A stretch of DNA of 64,000 bases from Oreohelix idahoensis (GCA_024509875.1 JAMPIV010011329.1:565501-629500); one strand, 5' to 3'. Counted from the first letter of the stretch, positions 23,231 through 34,770 are shown. Notes: generated by a model not told the origin, from the sequence alone. Translations and numbers: made by a program.

Positions 23231-23990
23231 TGTGACAGTACGGACTGTTACGTCGGATTAACACTAAGGTGCTGCCACTTAATTATAGTTAGGGTAAGAA
23301 TACTTAGCAAGATTAAACACTAAGTATTTGAACGTGTCTAGTTAGTGTAATAACACTAGTCACAAATCCTATGAGTGATTTAATTAAAGTGTTCAGGAAT
23401 GACGTCATCGAACTTGGGGTAGAATTGCTCAGTAGCTAGGACGGAAGTGATGGTTTGAGAGAAAGGGAGTTAAGTGAGTTGGTTTTAGGCACGAGACGAG
23501 CGAGGCAGTGATTTTGGGGTTTTGGACCATCTTGTAAGTTCGATGGCTGTGTGTTATTTCTTGGGATGACTGGTTTGTATACCACAGAAGCACATGTAAT
23601 TATGAACTATTATGAAGTTGTCAGAGTGTGCAGACACTTAATAAAGGTGTTCATTCATATTTTACACCAGCCTGAACTTATTTCCTGAACGTCATTAGGA
23701 AGTGTCGTTTGTTTACATCAGGTAATTGAGAAAAGAATGTTACCATATTTTCGACGATCATCCAGCCTAAAACATAAACACAGTTACGAGTCTCCAAAAG
23801 AACCACCTGGGTTATGTTCCTATTCTGTAATCACCATCTCTGGCAGTCGCCAGTAAAACAACAGATGAACATTGATAAAAGATTCCGCCCCATTCTCACC
23901 CTGTCACACTAGACTTGATTTGTCACTGTGACCAAGCCCGGTCACATCTAACTTGATTCGGTGCCGTTCCCGTCCACTCCCCCGGCCACA
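23231..23990 (+). repeat. 3' LTR of the young element
   Basis: 760 bp, the same length as the 5' copy and almost identical to it. It is followed by TAATATCC, the right half of the original target. Confidence 0.9.
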
Positions 23991-24243
23991 TAATATCCTT
24001 TTGGATATCATTCATAGTCTATCTCCTTTGGTGAATTATTATTATTTAAATGTCTTCCAACCAGGCTTGCTCTTGTAGTTTTAGATTTTCTTTCCTGGTA
24101 ATGCAAACTTTTAAAGTCGGCCATATTTCCTATATTCGCTATTTCCTCGTTCTTGAATGCCGTTCGGATAGACGTGACGCAATTTTTTCCGCCACCTTCA
24201 AACTTCAAAGCAAGATCCACCGCGTTATCCCTGCGCGCTCTCT
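23991..24243 (+). repeat. Fourth arm segment of the inverted duplication (partner about 32340-32580)
   Basis: Shares TAGTCTATCTCCTTT, AAAGTCGGCCATA and CTTCAAACTTCAAAGCAAG with the reverse complement of 32340-32580, completing the paralogous block after both insertions are removed. Confidence 0.85.
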
Positions 24244-24290
24244 GTGTGTGTGTGTGTGTGTGTGCGCGCGCGCGTGTGTGTGTGTGTGTC
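24244..24290. repeat. (GT)n(GC)n(GT)n microsatellite
   Basis: A GT run, a short CG run and a second GT run. Its alternating purine-pyrimidine composition is of the kind that can adopt Z-DNA. No coding meaning. Confidence 0.9.
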
Positions 24291-24414
24291 GCGTTACACA
24301 TTTTTTCACCAACAAAGCAAGTGGTACCAAATCTCGCTACAGCTCCCATGAAGAAAAGATAAAGAGAAGATAGGCCTACATCTAGATCAACCCATAAAGA
24401 AGCAGAATCCACAA

Positions 24415-25650
24415 GTACTGATGGTAATACAAGTACTGATGGTAATACAAGTACTGATGGTAATACAAGTACAATGAATGAGGAAATTAGGTGGAATGAA
24501 ATTGATGCTGGCTCAACACAAAATGCTTTCCGCTTTGTACCGCCTCATGCTAGGATTACAGGTGTGAATCCAAATATTATACCTGATGATTCTTCTGCAT
24601 TTTATTGTCTCAAAGCTCTTTTAACTAATGAGATTATAGATGAGCTTACTGTTTCTATAAATGAATTGCTGATCGACTCTGTCAGTCAAATTCAGAAACG
24701 GCGACAAAAAGATCTGTCTATCAAAACTGGTATCCAGTTACATCTCCAGAACTGTGCAAGTTTTTTGCAGTGATAATAGCAATGGGGGTAGTGAAAAAAT
24801 CGAACCATTTCTACAGAAAATGTTATCTAGATTCCAGGAAGCATTTTAGCCTTACAATGAGCTGTCTTTGGATGAAATGATAATTGGGTGGAAAGGCAGA
24901 TGGGCTCACAAAATGTTCAATGCCTCTAAACCCAAAAAATATCATGTGAAGACATTTGGTCTTTGCGACAGTAGCACAAGGTATGTAATAAATTTGTTGA
25001 TATAGTTTGGGGCCAATACTTCTTACAGTCCAGATATTGATGTAAATAGCCAGCATGCCATCAAAGTTTTTGAAACTTTGCTACAACCATGTGGAAAAGG
25101 TCGATATTACACAAATGTGCCGTTGCTTCAATATCTGAATAACAGGAGTCATTATTTCACTGGACTGTCAACGTTAATCGAAAGAACTTCCCAAAAGAGC
25201 TGAAAACTACACAGCTAATGCATATGGAAATGATATGGTATATGGAGCAAGAAAAAAGATTTTTATGTGCAATGTTTAAAGACAAAAAAGCACAAAAAAA
25301 ACATACATTCTTGTATCAAGCTGCACAACAGTGGAAAGCAAGGACATCACAAATCGCTTTGGTGAAACAAAAAATAAACCACTGATGATTGATTATCACA
25401 ATCAACGCATGAATGGATGTGACAGAGTGGACCAAAGCATTGTAACATATGGCACATTTAGCAGAAGAACAAGAAAGTGGTGGAAAACATTTTTCTTCTG
25501 GATTTTTGAAATAGCTCAGCTCAATGCATATAAATTATTTGCACTGTCAAGAACAACAAATGCCAAAAATCAGAGCCTTCTCCAATTTAAACGGCAAATT
25601 ATCAGTGAGCTGTCTCTCTTGTTGATGCTGTGGATTTCCAGCTAATTCCT
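24415..25650 (+). pseudogene. piggyBac-type transposase, catalytic part, broken
   Basis: Begins with three copies of an 18-bp unit (24421-24472) that encodes STDGNT. The main frame (24474-24773) has the pre-catalytic region with NAFRFVPPHARITGVNPNI. Later segments in other frames show LDEMIIGWKGRWAHKMFN (near 24868) and KYHVKTFGLCDSS (near 24945), around the first catalytic Asp, then NGCDRVDQSIVTYGTFSRRT (near 25405) with the third Asp region, and a KWWKTFFFWIFE helix. Several stops and shifts disable it. With the N-terminal piece at 12275 it may represent one element pulled apart by later insertions, or two copies. Confidence 0.75.
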
Positions 25651-25724
25651 CCCAGGATTGGACATGGCAATCAAGTGAACAATCCAGTCAACAGAATTTT
25701 TGTGGGTAAGTACAACTTTTTTCC

Positions 25725-26510
25725 ATTTTTTTAATATTTTTAAATTGTTCTGCACTCATTACTGTATATGTTGCATGCATGTTTAACACCACTTTAACAA
25801 TTAAGCTAGGTGCATGTCATAGGGGTTTCATTTCTGTATATTTAGATATATAAAATTTTATGTTATCATTATAAATAAATCATTTAATGTAAAATCAGTA
25901 AAGGTAGTCATGTCTGTAAATATAGGCTTAAAATATTTGTGCGCTTTATCTAAATACCAAAAAAATTCAAATTGTGATAAAAACTTTATTTGTGCTCACA
26001 AACAACTGCAACTTTCCTACATTATGTAAAAATGGATGTACTTTAAAATGAAAGTTGGTTTAGGGGTTGAAGTTTACCAGAATTAATTACACATATTGAT
26101 AAGTACAATTTGTTTTTCAATTTTTTATCTTTTTAAATCTTTCTGCATTCATTACTGCATATGTTGCATGCATGTTTAAAACCATTGAACAATTCAGTTA
26201 GATGCATGTCAAAGGGGTTTCATTTCTCTATATTTAGATATATAACACTTTATGTTATCATTATAAATAAATTATTTAATGCAAAATCAGTAATGGTAGT
26301 CATGTCTGTAAATAAAGGCTTAAAATATTTGTGCGCTTTATCTAAATATACCAAAAAAATTCAAATTGTGATAAAAACTTTATTTGTGCTCACAAACAAC
26401 TGCAACTTTCCTACATTATGTGAAAATAGATGTACTTTAAAATGAAAGTAGGTTTAGGCGTTGAAGTTTACCAGAATTAATTATACATACCGTATTGATA
26501 AGTACAATTT
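25725..26510 (+). repeat. Two tandem copies of a 393-bp repeat after the piggyBac remnant
   Basis: TTGCATGCATGTTTAA recurs at 25771 and 26164, and the following 350 bp match closely (TATGTTATCATTATAAATAAA, GTCATGTCTGTAAAT, AAACAACTGCAACTTTCC). A third, partial copy is at 29722-29880. Probably the 3' untranslated part of the piggyBac element, duplicated. Confidence 0.85.
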
Positions 26511-26661
26511 GTTTCTCAATTCTTTTCAATTTTAAAATTACTGTATATGTTTGTTGAGGATTGTTGCATGGTCAGCGAGCTTTTTGGGTTTGCCCCGATT
26601 CAGTTGATCGCATCATGTAACACTCCTACGGTATAGAATGAAATAGTTAGCGTGTGGCGAT
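26511..26661. other. Short spacer ending in the target duplication of composite element 2
   Basis: Unclassified; its last 13 bases AGCGTGTGGCGAT (26649-26661) recur at 28669-28681. Confidence 0.6.
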
Positions 26662-28668
26662 AAATTAATATGAAATTAATATGAAACAAATATAAAGGTA
26701 TGTTATCAGGCACTCGCAGGAAATAAAGAAGTAGAACACCAGACAACAGAAAAAACAACAGACATGAGTGGCTTACCCAGGATTTGAACACTGGACCTTC
26801 CGTGCGACAACCCCGCCTAGCCATGCAAGCAAATCACACTATCCGCTCTGCCATCTACGCATCATCAGAAAATAGTATAGGCCGAATCCAACAAGACCCT
26901 TAGGACCTTAATACTGTGTCCAGTAAATGATAGTAGACTAGAACAGTGAGAACAGGATAGTGGGTAGGTTTGGTATTGTACAAACATTTATTACAAATAA
27001 GGGAGGGAAACCTGAGGCCTGTAAACAGTAAATTAATATGAAATTAATATGAAACAAATATAAAGGTATGTTATCAGGCACTCGCAGGAAATAAAGAAGT
27101 AGAACACCAGACAACAGAAAAACAACAGACATGAGTGGCTTACCCAGGATTTGAACACTGGACCTTCCGTGCGACAACCCCGCCTAGCCATGCAAGCGAA
27201 TCACACTATCCGCTCTGCCATCTACGCATCATCAGAAAATACCACACCTACCCACTATCCTGTTCTCACTGTTCTAGTCTACTATCATTTACTGGACACA
27301 GTATTAAGGTCCTAAGGGTCTTGTTGGATTCGGCCTATACTGCTTGATAGAAATACAACAGAAGTGATTGCGTCATTAATAGGCTGAACTGCCCATGGAG
27401 GACTTCTGGTGTCGTGTATTGTGGTTCGCACTATTGACCTGCCATTGAAACATCATTTTCTGATGATGCGTAGATGGCAGAGCGGATAGTGTGATTCGCT
27501 TGCATGGCTAGGCGGGGTTGTCGCACGGAAGGTCCAGTGTTCAAATCCTGGGTAAGCCACTCATGTCTGTTGTTTTTCTGTTGTCTGGTGTTCTACTTCT
27601 TTATTTCCTGCGAGTGCCTGATAACATACCTTTATATTTGTTTCATATTAATTTCATATTAATTTACTGTTTACAGGCCTCAGGTTTCCCTCCCTTATTT
27701 GTAATAAATGTTTGTACAATACCAAACCTACCCACTATCCTGTTCTCACTGTTCTAGTCTACTATCATTTACTGGACACAGTATTAAGGTCCTAAGGTCT
27801 TGTTGGATTCGGCCTATACTGCTTGATAGAAATACAACAGAAGTGATTGCGTCATTAATAGGCTGAACTGCCCATGGAGGACTTCTGGTGTCGTGTATTG
27901 TGGTTCGCACTATTGACCTGCCATTGAAACATCATTTTCTGATGATGCGTAGATGGCAGAGCGGATAGTGTGATTCGCTTGCATGGCTAGGCGGGGTTGT
28001 CGCACGGAAGGTCCAGTGTTCAAATCCTGGGTAAGCCACTCATGTCTGTTGTTTTTCTGTTGTCTGGTGTTCTACTTCTTTATTTCCTGCGAGTGCCTGA
28101 CAACATACCTTTATATTTGTTTCATATTAATTTCATATTAATTTACTGTTTACAGGCCTCAGGTTTCCCTCCCTTATTTGTAATAAATGTTTGTACAATA
28201 CCAAACCTACCCACTATCCTGTTCTCACTGTTCTAGTCTACTATCATTTACTGGACACAGTATTAAGGTCCTAAGGGTCTTGTTGGATTCGGCCTATACT
28301 GCTTGATAGAAATACAACAGAAGTGATTGCGTCATTAATAGGCTGAACTGCCCATGGAGGACTTCTGGTGTCGTGTATTGTGGTTCGCACTATTGACCTG
28401 CCATTGAAACATCATTTTCTGATGATGCGTAGATGGCAGAGCGGATAGTGTGATTCGCTTGCATGGCTAGGCGGGGTTGTCGCACGGAAGGTCCAGTGTT
28501 CAAATCCTGGGTAAGCCACTCATGTCTGTTGTTTTTCTGTTGTCTGGTGTTCTACTTCTTTATTTCCTGCGAGTGCCTGATAACATACCTTTATATTTGT
28601 TTCATATTAATTTCATATTAATTTACTGTTTACAGGCCTCAGATTTCCCTCCCTTATTTTGTAATAAA
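26662..28668 (+). mobile_element. Composite tRNA-like repeat element 2
   Basis: 2007 bp flanked by a perfect 13-bp duplication AGCGTGTGGCGAT. Left part: two units in minus orientation, the first with an internal deletion. The orientation flips at about 27240. Right part: three plus-orientation units spaced 479-480 bp, then the same roughly 41-bp 3' extension as element 1. The left terminus is again AAATTAATATGAAA. Units are nearly identical to those in element 1. Each carries the tRNA-like A and B boxes, so RNA polymerase III transcription is plausible. Short open frames across the units are the same noncoding stretch repeated. Confidence 0.8.
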
Positions 28669-28681
28669 AGCGTGTGGCGAT

Positions 28682-29721
28682 GCATGACGCGTTAGACTTA
28701 GTTACGGACAGTCGAATGTGTGGCCTTCGAGCCTAATGGCAGTGTTTCAAATGTGTGGCATGGCCACTTATCTAAAGAGTTTCGAATGTGTGGCATGGCC
28801 ACTTATCCAAGTGTAAAACCGTCTGTGTTTGGGCTTTGAAGCCGATATAATAATATGTGGATAATGACCCGAGAGTCTTGTGTATAGCCTTCGGCATAGA
28901 ACAGTGTTCTACAACTGTGTGGTATAACCACTAATGAATATATATATATATATAACCGTTGAGATAATGCTGGTAAAGCAATAAATAAATAATGTTTAAG
29001 GACCATTGAGTCCAGTGTTATGTAAGTCGGAATCATTAGTAACCGCAATAATTATTAGGCGCGAAAGTTGGGAAACACGAGCGCAGATATAATGTGTAAA
29101 CGGCTGATAGAGCCAGGCTATGAATGTCAAAAGTGAATGAATATTATAGACAGAGTTTCCTATGTGTGGATTACTCCTTCAGGTCTCTAGTATCAGAAAT
29201 ATAATAATTATGCCAAAAGCTTGGTAAAGCAAAATAGAGTTGGTCAAGGACATAAACGATATATTAAAAACCAACGGTTACCTGACAGACATGTAATGTC
29301 TACGAAGATACTAACTCTAAACTATGATAGTCAGTGTTTTCAATGTGAAATGTATTATTGTCAAGATGACATTATGATCGATGAATTGTTATTAAATGTT
29401 GAGTCGTCAGAAAAGACTTGTTCACTGAAGTATTCCACAAGTTTCAATTATGTTACCTTGACGATTGACGGTTACCCTTCAAGGCTGGTTCAAGTATACA
29501 ACACTATGTCAAGCTACTAATAATTGAAGTAATAATGCACTAACCGACAATAGGTATACACAAAGTTTAATGAAGAAACACTGATACTAAATTTTAAAAT
29601 TAATAAAGATAAACCCAATGTTACAGCAGAAAGATACTCCGTGATACAGAACATATGAATATAGAATACACGAATTGAAATATAATATAAGCCCAATTAT
29701 TGAAGTCTGAAAGTCTGTAAC
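28682..29721. other. Unclassified, with a small duplication
   Basis: A 36-bp segment containing TGTGTGGCATGGCCACTTATC occurs twice at about 28746-28810, and a short (TA)n lies at 28938. A 99-codon frame at 29221 has two CxxC-like cysteines but no recognisable family, so it is not called. Confidence 0.35.
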
Positions 29722-29880
29722 AATGTTGCATGCATGTTTAACACCACTTAACAATTAAGTTAAGTGCATGTCATAGATTTTTCATTTTTCTACATTTTGA
29801 TATATAACACTTTATGTTATCATAATAAATAAGTTACTTAATGCAAAATCAGTAAAGGCAGTCATGTCTAAAAATGTACT
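29722..29880 (+). repeat. Third copy of the piggyBac-flanking repeat
   Basis: Shares TTGCATGCATGTTTAACACCAC and the TATGTTATCAT region with 25771 and 26164, truncated on the right. Confidence 0.75.
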
Positions 29881-30235
29881 CTCTGAAATCAGCTCGTAAA
29901 ACGCGGTTTTTGAGCACGTGAATGACTACATAGGATTTTACACTCTAGGAATAAATTTCTAATTTGGTCAAATTGGTGTCCCATTTCTCCCCGTCCACCT
30001 ATAGGCCTACAAGAGTCCACATCTTTGAGAGATGTTGGCCCTATCTACAAGTTTAGTCTGCCAATCTTTTGCCGCATTATTTTCATTATCTTTTCTCTCT
30101 TTGTATTTAGACCCAGTTGCTGTGCCTTCATAAGTTATTCTCATTCTTTCATGTGACGATTTTGGGACACCGAGTCAGTCATCAACAAGAAAAAGAACTA
30201 AACTTTAATAAAGTATCTAACTGGAAATAAGCTAT

Positions 30236-30440
30236 TTTAGAATAGAGGAACCTTACTGTGCAGAGTGTTTAAAAGAAAGCAATATAGAGCATTTCCTACT
30301 AAAATATGAACAACAGAGTAGGCCTAAACCAATATTAGATTATTTACGGGTATGTGATTCATTCATAACTGTAGAACAGGTTTTGAGAATAGACAGACCT
30401 AGAGAATTGCAGAATGTAGTAAAACAGTATGTAACATGAA
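30236..30440 (+). pseudogene. Probable LINE C-terminal zinc-binding fragment
   Basis: The frame EEPYCAECLKESNIEHFLLKY resembles the C-x2-C-...-H end motif that follows RNase H or RT in many non-LTR elements; the last cysteine is replaced by Tyr. A stop lies just upstream. Too short to assign a clade. Confidence 0.35.
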
Positions 30441-30773
30441 AAAAAGTTTAATATTTAACTCTTTGACTCCAGACCAACGCTCTAAGCGTTGCAAAATTCA
30501 ACGCGCCGTGGCAGCGCAACGATCGGGGCGTTGTTTTTATCACGAATAAACCCCCAAAATCGGTCTTTTAATGCAGTTCATATTTTAAAACTCTTAGAAT
30601 GACTTCCGCTCCTATTTAAACAACTAATTTGACTGTAGTTAAGCAGCACATTTGCGTGTTTTGATGTTATAATCACAATTTGTGTGACGATTCGCGTGTT
30701 TGCGTTTTTCATTGTTATTGCTAGAGAAATATGTCACGCTTTATATTTACATTTTCTAAATCTCCTAAGCAAA
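30441..30773. other. Unclassified; contains a piggyBac-like TTAA terminus at 30455
   Basis: TTAACTCTTTGACTCC at 30455-30470 is the same 16-mer that occurs reversed at 63585-63600. Both fit TTAA plus a piggyBac-family end. Downstream, AACGCTCTAAGCGTT forms a small hairpin. No partner end is visible nearby. Confidence 0.35.
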
Positions 30774-30775
30774 TA

Positions 30776-32113
30776 CGAGGGGCGTTCAGAAAGTAATGCA
30801 CCACATCGTTTTTCTCAGCTAATAATAAAGATAGAAGCATGAAATGTTGCACACTTCAAATATGGCATGTGCCAATTATGTGCACCAAATTGCACCGCAA
30901 CCGGCCAAATAATACGGCTGCCCTAAACCGTTGAAATGGAGCGTTTTAGCAACTTGTGTTATAAACAGCGAATTGTGATAGAATTTCTCGTTGCAGAGAA
31001 GGAAACTGTTGTGAATATTCACAAGCGTCTATGTGATGTGTATGGAAGTTTTGCAGTCGACAGGAGTACAGTCAGTTGCTGGGTTCAGAGAATCAAAGAA
31101 ACAGGAAGTGGAGATACGGAGCTGCTTGATCGGCCGCGCTGTGGACGTCCTGCCACAGCCACCAACGCAGAAATGTTGAAATGCGCTGAGGGCATTATTC
31201 TTACTGATAGGCGAATCACTACTCAACAATTGGCCTTACAGCTGTCAGTCAGCATTGGTAGTGCAAATGCAGTTATAAAAACTCTCGGATTTTCTAAGGT
31301 TTGCGCAAGATGGGTTCCTCGAAGTCTCACAAATGACAACCGATTGCAAAGGAAAGCAATTTCTTCTGAATTGTTGGAGCGTTTCAATGCTGATGGAGAG
31401 AACTTTTTGGCTAAGATCGTTACAGGTGGCGAAACCTGGGCACATCATTTTGAACCTGAGACAAAAAGACAGTCAATGGAGTGGCTCAACCGCAATCACC
31501 AAGAAGAAAGAAATTCAAGACAATTCCTTCAGCTGGAAAGGTCATGATCACTGTCTTTTGGGACATTGAAGGTGTGATTCTTGTGGATGTTATGCCAAGA
31601 GGAGAGACAATCAATTCACAAGCTTACATTAAGACATTGAAAAAACTCAATCAACGTTTTCGCAGAGTTCGACCGCACAAGAATCCAGCAGACCTGCTTC
31701 TCCTTCACGACAATGCGCGCCCTCACACAAGTCTGGCAACACGGGAAGCAATCACCAAATTGGGTTGGACTGTACTACCCCATCCACCCTATAGTCCCGA
31801 TTTGGCACCCTCTGATTTTCATCTATTTGGTCCACTTAAAGATGCACTCCGTGGGACAAGGTTTGAAGATGATGAAGGAGTGATTCATGCAGCGATGAAA
31901 TGGCTACATGATCAAGACAAAATCTGGTACGGGCTAGAAATACATGCACTTGTTTCGCGCTGGCATAAAGCCGTACAAGTTGATGGGGATTATGTTGAAT
32001 AATACCGATGTTTACATGACATATCCATGTATATTGTGTATAAATTTCATGCTTTTTGAATAAACAGCTCCTGAGAAAAACGATGTGGTGCATTACTTTC
32101 TGAACGCCCCTCG
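30776..32113 (+). mobile_element. Mariner element with perfect 43-bp inverted ends
   Basis: 1338 bp with termini 30776-30818 and 32071-32113 that are exact reverse complements over 43 bp, flanked by TA on both sides, the usual target duplication. The transposase inside is broken (see next entry), but the termini look usable, so it could still be moved by an active relative. Confidence 0.95.
30936..32002 (+). pseudogene. Mariner transposase, frameshifted and missing the first catalytic Asp
   Basis: Two frames overlap: 30936-31547 and 31481-32002; the shift lies near 31485-31500. The N-terminal part has paired helix-turn-helix regions (WVQRIKETGSGD, LLDRPRCGRP). The catalytic core keeps HDNARPH and, 34 residues after that Asp, the Asp in PSDFHLFG, giving the DD34D spacing. 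The first site reads TGGETW where mariners have TGDETW, so the first Asp is Gly by a single G/A difference. Length is about 350 codons, normal for mariner. It is inactive on two counts. Confidence 0.92.
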
Positions 32114-32339
32114 TAATTGTGTCAAACTACTTTGAAACATTGATGATGATTGTTCGGTTTGATGATGATTGTTCAGTAGCCACAGTTTGTTGTCAAAATA
32201 CGGAATCGGTGCAGAAAAGCTAGACAGATTAGATTTAGTTGATGAGTGGGCGTAGTCATATTCTGGCTGATCAAAAAGCAACAAAACTAGACCAATCGTA
32301 ACATCCAAGGTTGCCACTCAAGTTCTAGAGATAAACCAT

Positions 32340-33600
32340 AACACGCGAAGGAGCTTGCTTTGAAGTTTGAAGTAGGCGGAAAAAATGTGAATTACGGTTA
32401 AGACAGACAATATTACTGAAGAATGAGGAAATAGCTAATATAGGAATGTATGGCCGACTTTAAATTTGCATTTACAGGAAATTAAATTTTAATCTACAGG
32501 AGAACGCCTTGTTGGAAATCAATTAAATAAAAATAATTCACTAAAGGAGATAGACTAGGAATTATATTCAAAAGGATATTATTCAAATATAAATAGTTTT
32601 TAAAAAAATAATATTTTTCACCTTCATCACATCGGCTAAAAGTTAGCTAATAATCTTTAAAAATTTATTATAACTACATGTCTAAACGGATTTAAATATA
32701 AATTGGATAGAATGAAAGCCTCATATGGGGAAAATGAAAGGATACCTAGGACGGAAGGAAGGATACAAGTGTGTAGTAAACAGAAGAGAAAACAAGTACA
32801 GGAAAAGCACAGATTGCCTCAAGTCGCCTCAAACCGAGAGATTAAACGAAAATCTTTTGGGACTTTAGGAGGTGCTTTATAGTACGGGCGAGAGACGGAA
32901 ATATAAGGATAGAGCGGCGCGTTGAAAATCACACACACCAAATCCAGAAGCCAGCGTGAGAAACTGGAAGACAGTATCTGCAAGAAAAGTTATTTTTTCA
33001 CGCTGCATGTAGCCTTTATAGGGCGGGCTGAAGGAAAGTCTTCCGGATTCAAGTGTGTCCCAGGAACCTCGAACTAATTTCAGATGAGTTATGTGTATAC
33101 CAAATCCTGTGAGCAGTTTCTACAACGACTGTCTAATGATGACAACTAGATGGCAAGAGATAATGTGACAATCCTTTTGTTGTAATTTCAGTGGAAGATA
33201 AATCCAAGACTTTTTCTATTAGTTATTTTAATTTGTAACTATAAATAATCATACATTTTACCATCTTCTAACACCCATTTCTCATTACAAGAATATATAG
33301 ATGTACATAATAAATTATGAAATTGTACTCATTTGACTTGTTAAATTTTTAACTGTTAAATTTTGAGTTATCTTTTTCAAATTTAATTATAGTATCACAT
33401 AGGGTTACTATAGCGAAAGTAGCAACTTATACTTCTGAAGCCTAAATCTATTGTCCAGCTCAGAGTATTCACAGCTGTAACTCACTTGTGATACCAGTGT
33501 ACTTCCCGGGCACTGGAACTTAATCCTTTCTGGAGAGAGATTCTACTTATCTACCACTATTATCATACTAGGAAAACCTTTCGCTACACATGTCTTGACA
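32340..33600 (-). repeat. Inverted paralogue of the 12.5-24.2 kb blocks, without the insertions
   Basis: Read on the minus strand it runs piggyBac fragment, noncoding AT-rich block, then the block that is interrupted at 17865 and 19589 in the other copy. Here both target sites are single: GTGCTTTTCCTGTA near 32785 and TTTGAATAATATCC near 32580. It therefore serves as the pre-insertion reference. At about 33010 the blocks matching 13145 and 17655 are directly joined. Confidence 0.85.
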
Positions 33601-33663
33601 ACTGCTTGCTTGGCTAGTATTCGATTGGAAACTGTTTCACACAAAAGCTTGTTGGTTTGTTTA

Positions 33664-33985
33664 GTTTTAACTAATATACATATAATGTATAATGCTCAGT
33701 GCAGAGAATATACATACATTGTAAATGCCAATTGTCAATTATACCCATATTAAAGCCGATTTGGGGAAAAAAAACCAGATCTAGTAACAAATACCCAGCT
33801 GTGGCAACACTGGTTACATCTAATCACTAGCTAGGTAGAAGATGAAGCTAGGGATTGTTCTGAAGGGGTATGCCTGACCTACACAAATCTAGAAATGAAA
33901 ATTGTTAATTACTTTTGAAACTAATTTTTGTTGTGTTAGCTTTAAAAGCCGAGCCAAAAAATAAATTACCATTTAAAATTTAAAT
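33664..33985 (+). repeat. LINE 3' region, upstream copy
   Basis: Shares AATGTATAATGCTCAGTGCA, TACATTGTAAATGCCAATTG and CCAGCTGTGGCAACACTG with 34452-34765, spaced about 790 bp. It probably is the 3' untranslated end of an earlier copy of the LINE that follows. Confidence 0.7.
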
Positions 33986-34431
33986 GGGTGTAAGTATATG
34001 AGAATCATAAAGTGTTATATATATTCTGCATTTCTGTATGGTGCAGAAACATGGACGATGAATAAGCATTTGGAAGAAAGAATTGAGGCTCTTGAAATGT
34101 GGATATATAGAAGAATGGGGCGTATCTCATGGAAAGAGATGAAAACAAATAAGGAGGTTCTAGAAAATCTAGGTATGAAAAGAGAACTAATGAGGGAGAT
34201 CAAAGTTCGGCAGCTAAAATACTTTGGCCACATAAAAAGGCATAACACCTTGCAGAAGACCATAACAGAAGGGAGAGTTGAAGGCAAACGTGCAAGGGGA
34301 AGACAGCGCTATAAGTGGGAAGATAACATCAAGAGATGGACAGGAAAGAGTCTATCAGAGTGCACCACCAAGACAAGAGACAGAAGACGTTGGAGATCCA
34401 TTACAGCCAACCTTCGTTGTGGAGATGGCTT
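33986..34431 (+). pseudogene. RTE-type LINE, C-terminal end of RT ORF
   Basis: The frame from 33998 reads SAFLYGAETWTMN, EALEMWIYRRMGRISWKEMKTNKEVLE, RQLKYFGHIKRHNTL, then GRVEGKRARGRQRYKWEDNI, the hallmark order of the post-RT region in RTE-like elements. It lacks the whole catalytic RT and endonuclease, so it is a strongly 5'-truncated copy. Related to, but different from, the LINE at 13870-15054. A T run follows at 34431. Confidence 0.8.
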
Positions 34432-34451
34432 TTTTTTTTCTTTTTTACATT

Positions 34452-34770
34452 TAATTATAATATAAATATAATGTATAATGCTCAGTGCACAGAATATACA
34501 TACATTGTAAATGCCAATTGTCAAATATACCCAGATTAATTCAGATTTGGAGAAAAAAATACCCAGATACCCAGACGGAAGCCCAAAAACCCAGATCTAG
34601 TAAAAAATAGCCAGCTGTGGCAACACTGCCGCTGTTCCATCTAAAACCAAACTGCTCTTCTCGGACTTTGCTTTAGAAATTAAAACTATTAGTTTTTTGT
34701 GAAACAAATTTTTGTTGTATCGGCTTTTAACGCCGAGTCAAAAAATGAGCTACCATTTAAAACTGATTTT
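34452..34770 (+). repeat. LINE 3' region, downstream copy
   Basis: Second copy of the 33664 block, directly behind the ORF fragment, consistent with the LINE's own 3' untranslated region. It includes a short internal duplication of ACCCAGATACCCAGA-type motifs. Confidence 0.7.

Larger units (their letters stand above)
19589..23990 (+). mobile_element. Young non-autonomous LTR retrotransposon
   Basis: Two 760-bp LTRs with TG and CA ends flank a 2.9-kb interior. By eye the LTRs differ at two positions (near 20283 and 20331 against 23925 and 23973), so insertion is very recent. The target-site duplication is TAAT, and the paralogue near 32580 holds a single TAAT with no insert. The interior has no protease, RT, RNase H or integrase, only one unfamiliar proline-rich ORF. 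It must have been moved by enzymes from another element. I see no standard primer-binding site or long purine tract; a motif ACTTGATT recurs three times across the 5' LTR end. Confidence 0.88.

Noticed and set aside
27440..27480. Hammerhead ribozyme suggested by CTGATGA near GAAAC in the composite repeat units
   Set aside because: The spacing leaves no room for helices I and III, there is no proper cleavage triplet, and the diverged copies in element 3 lack the CTGATGA core.
27518..28695. Repeated 72-79 codon ORFs (MSHGRSSVQILGKP) in the composite elements
   Set aside because: They are the tRNA-like part of the unit read as protein. The same short frame appears in every copy and orientation, changes are not biased to third positions, and there is no start context or family match.
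29221..29520. 99-codon ORF as a host gene
   Set aside because: No family motif, no splice or promoter context, and a length expected by chance in this composition.
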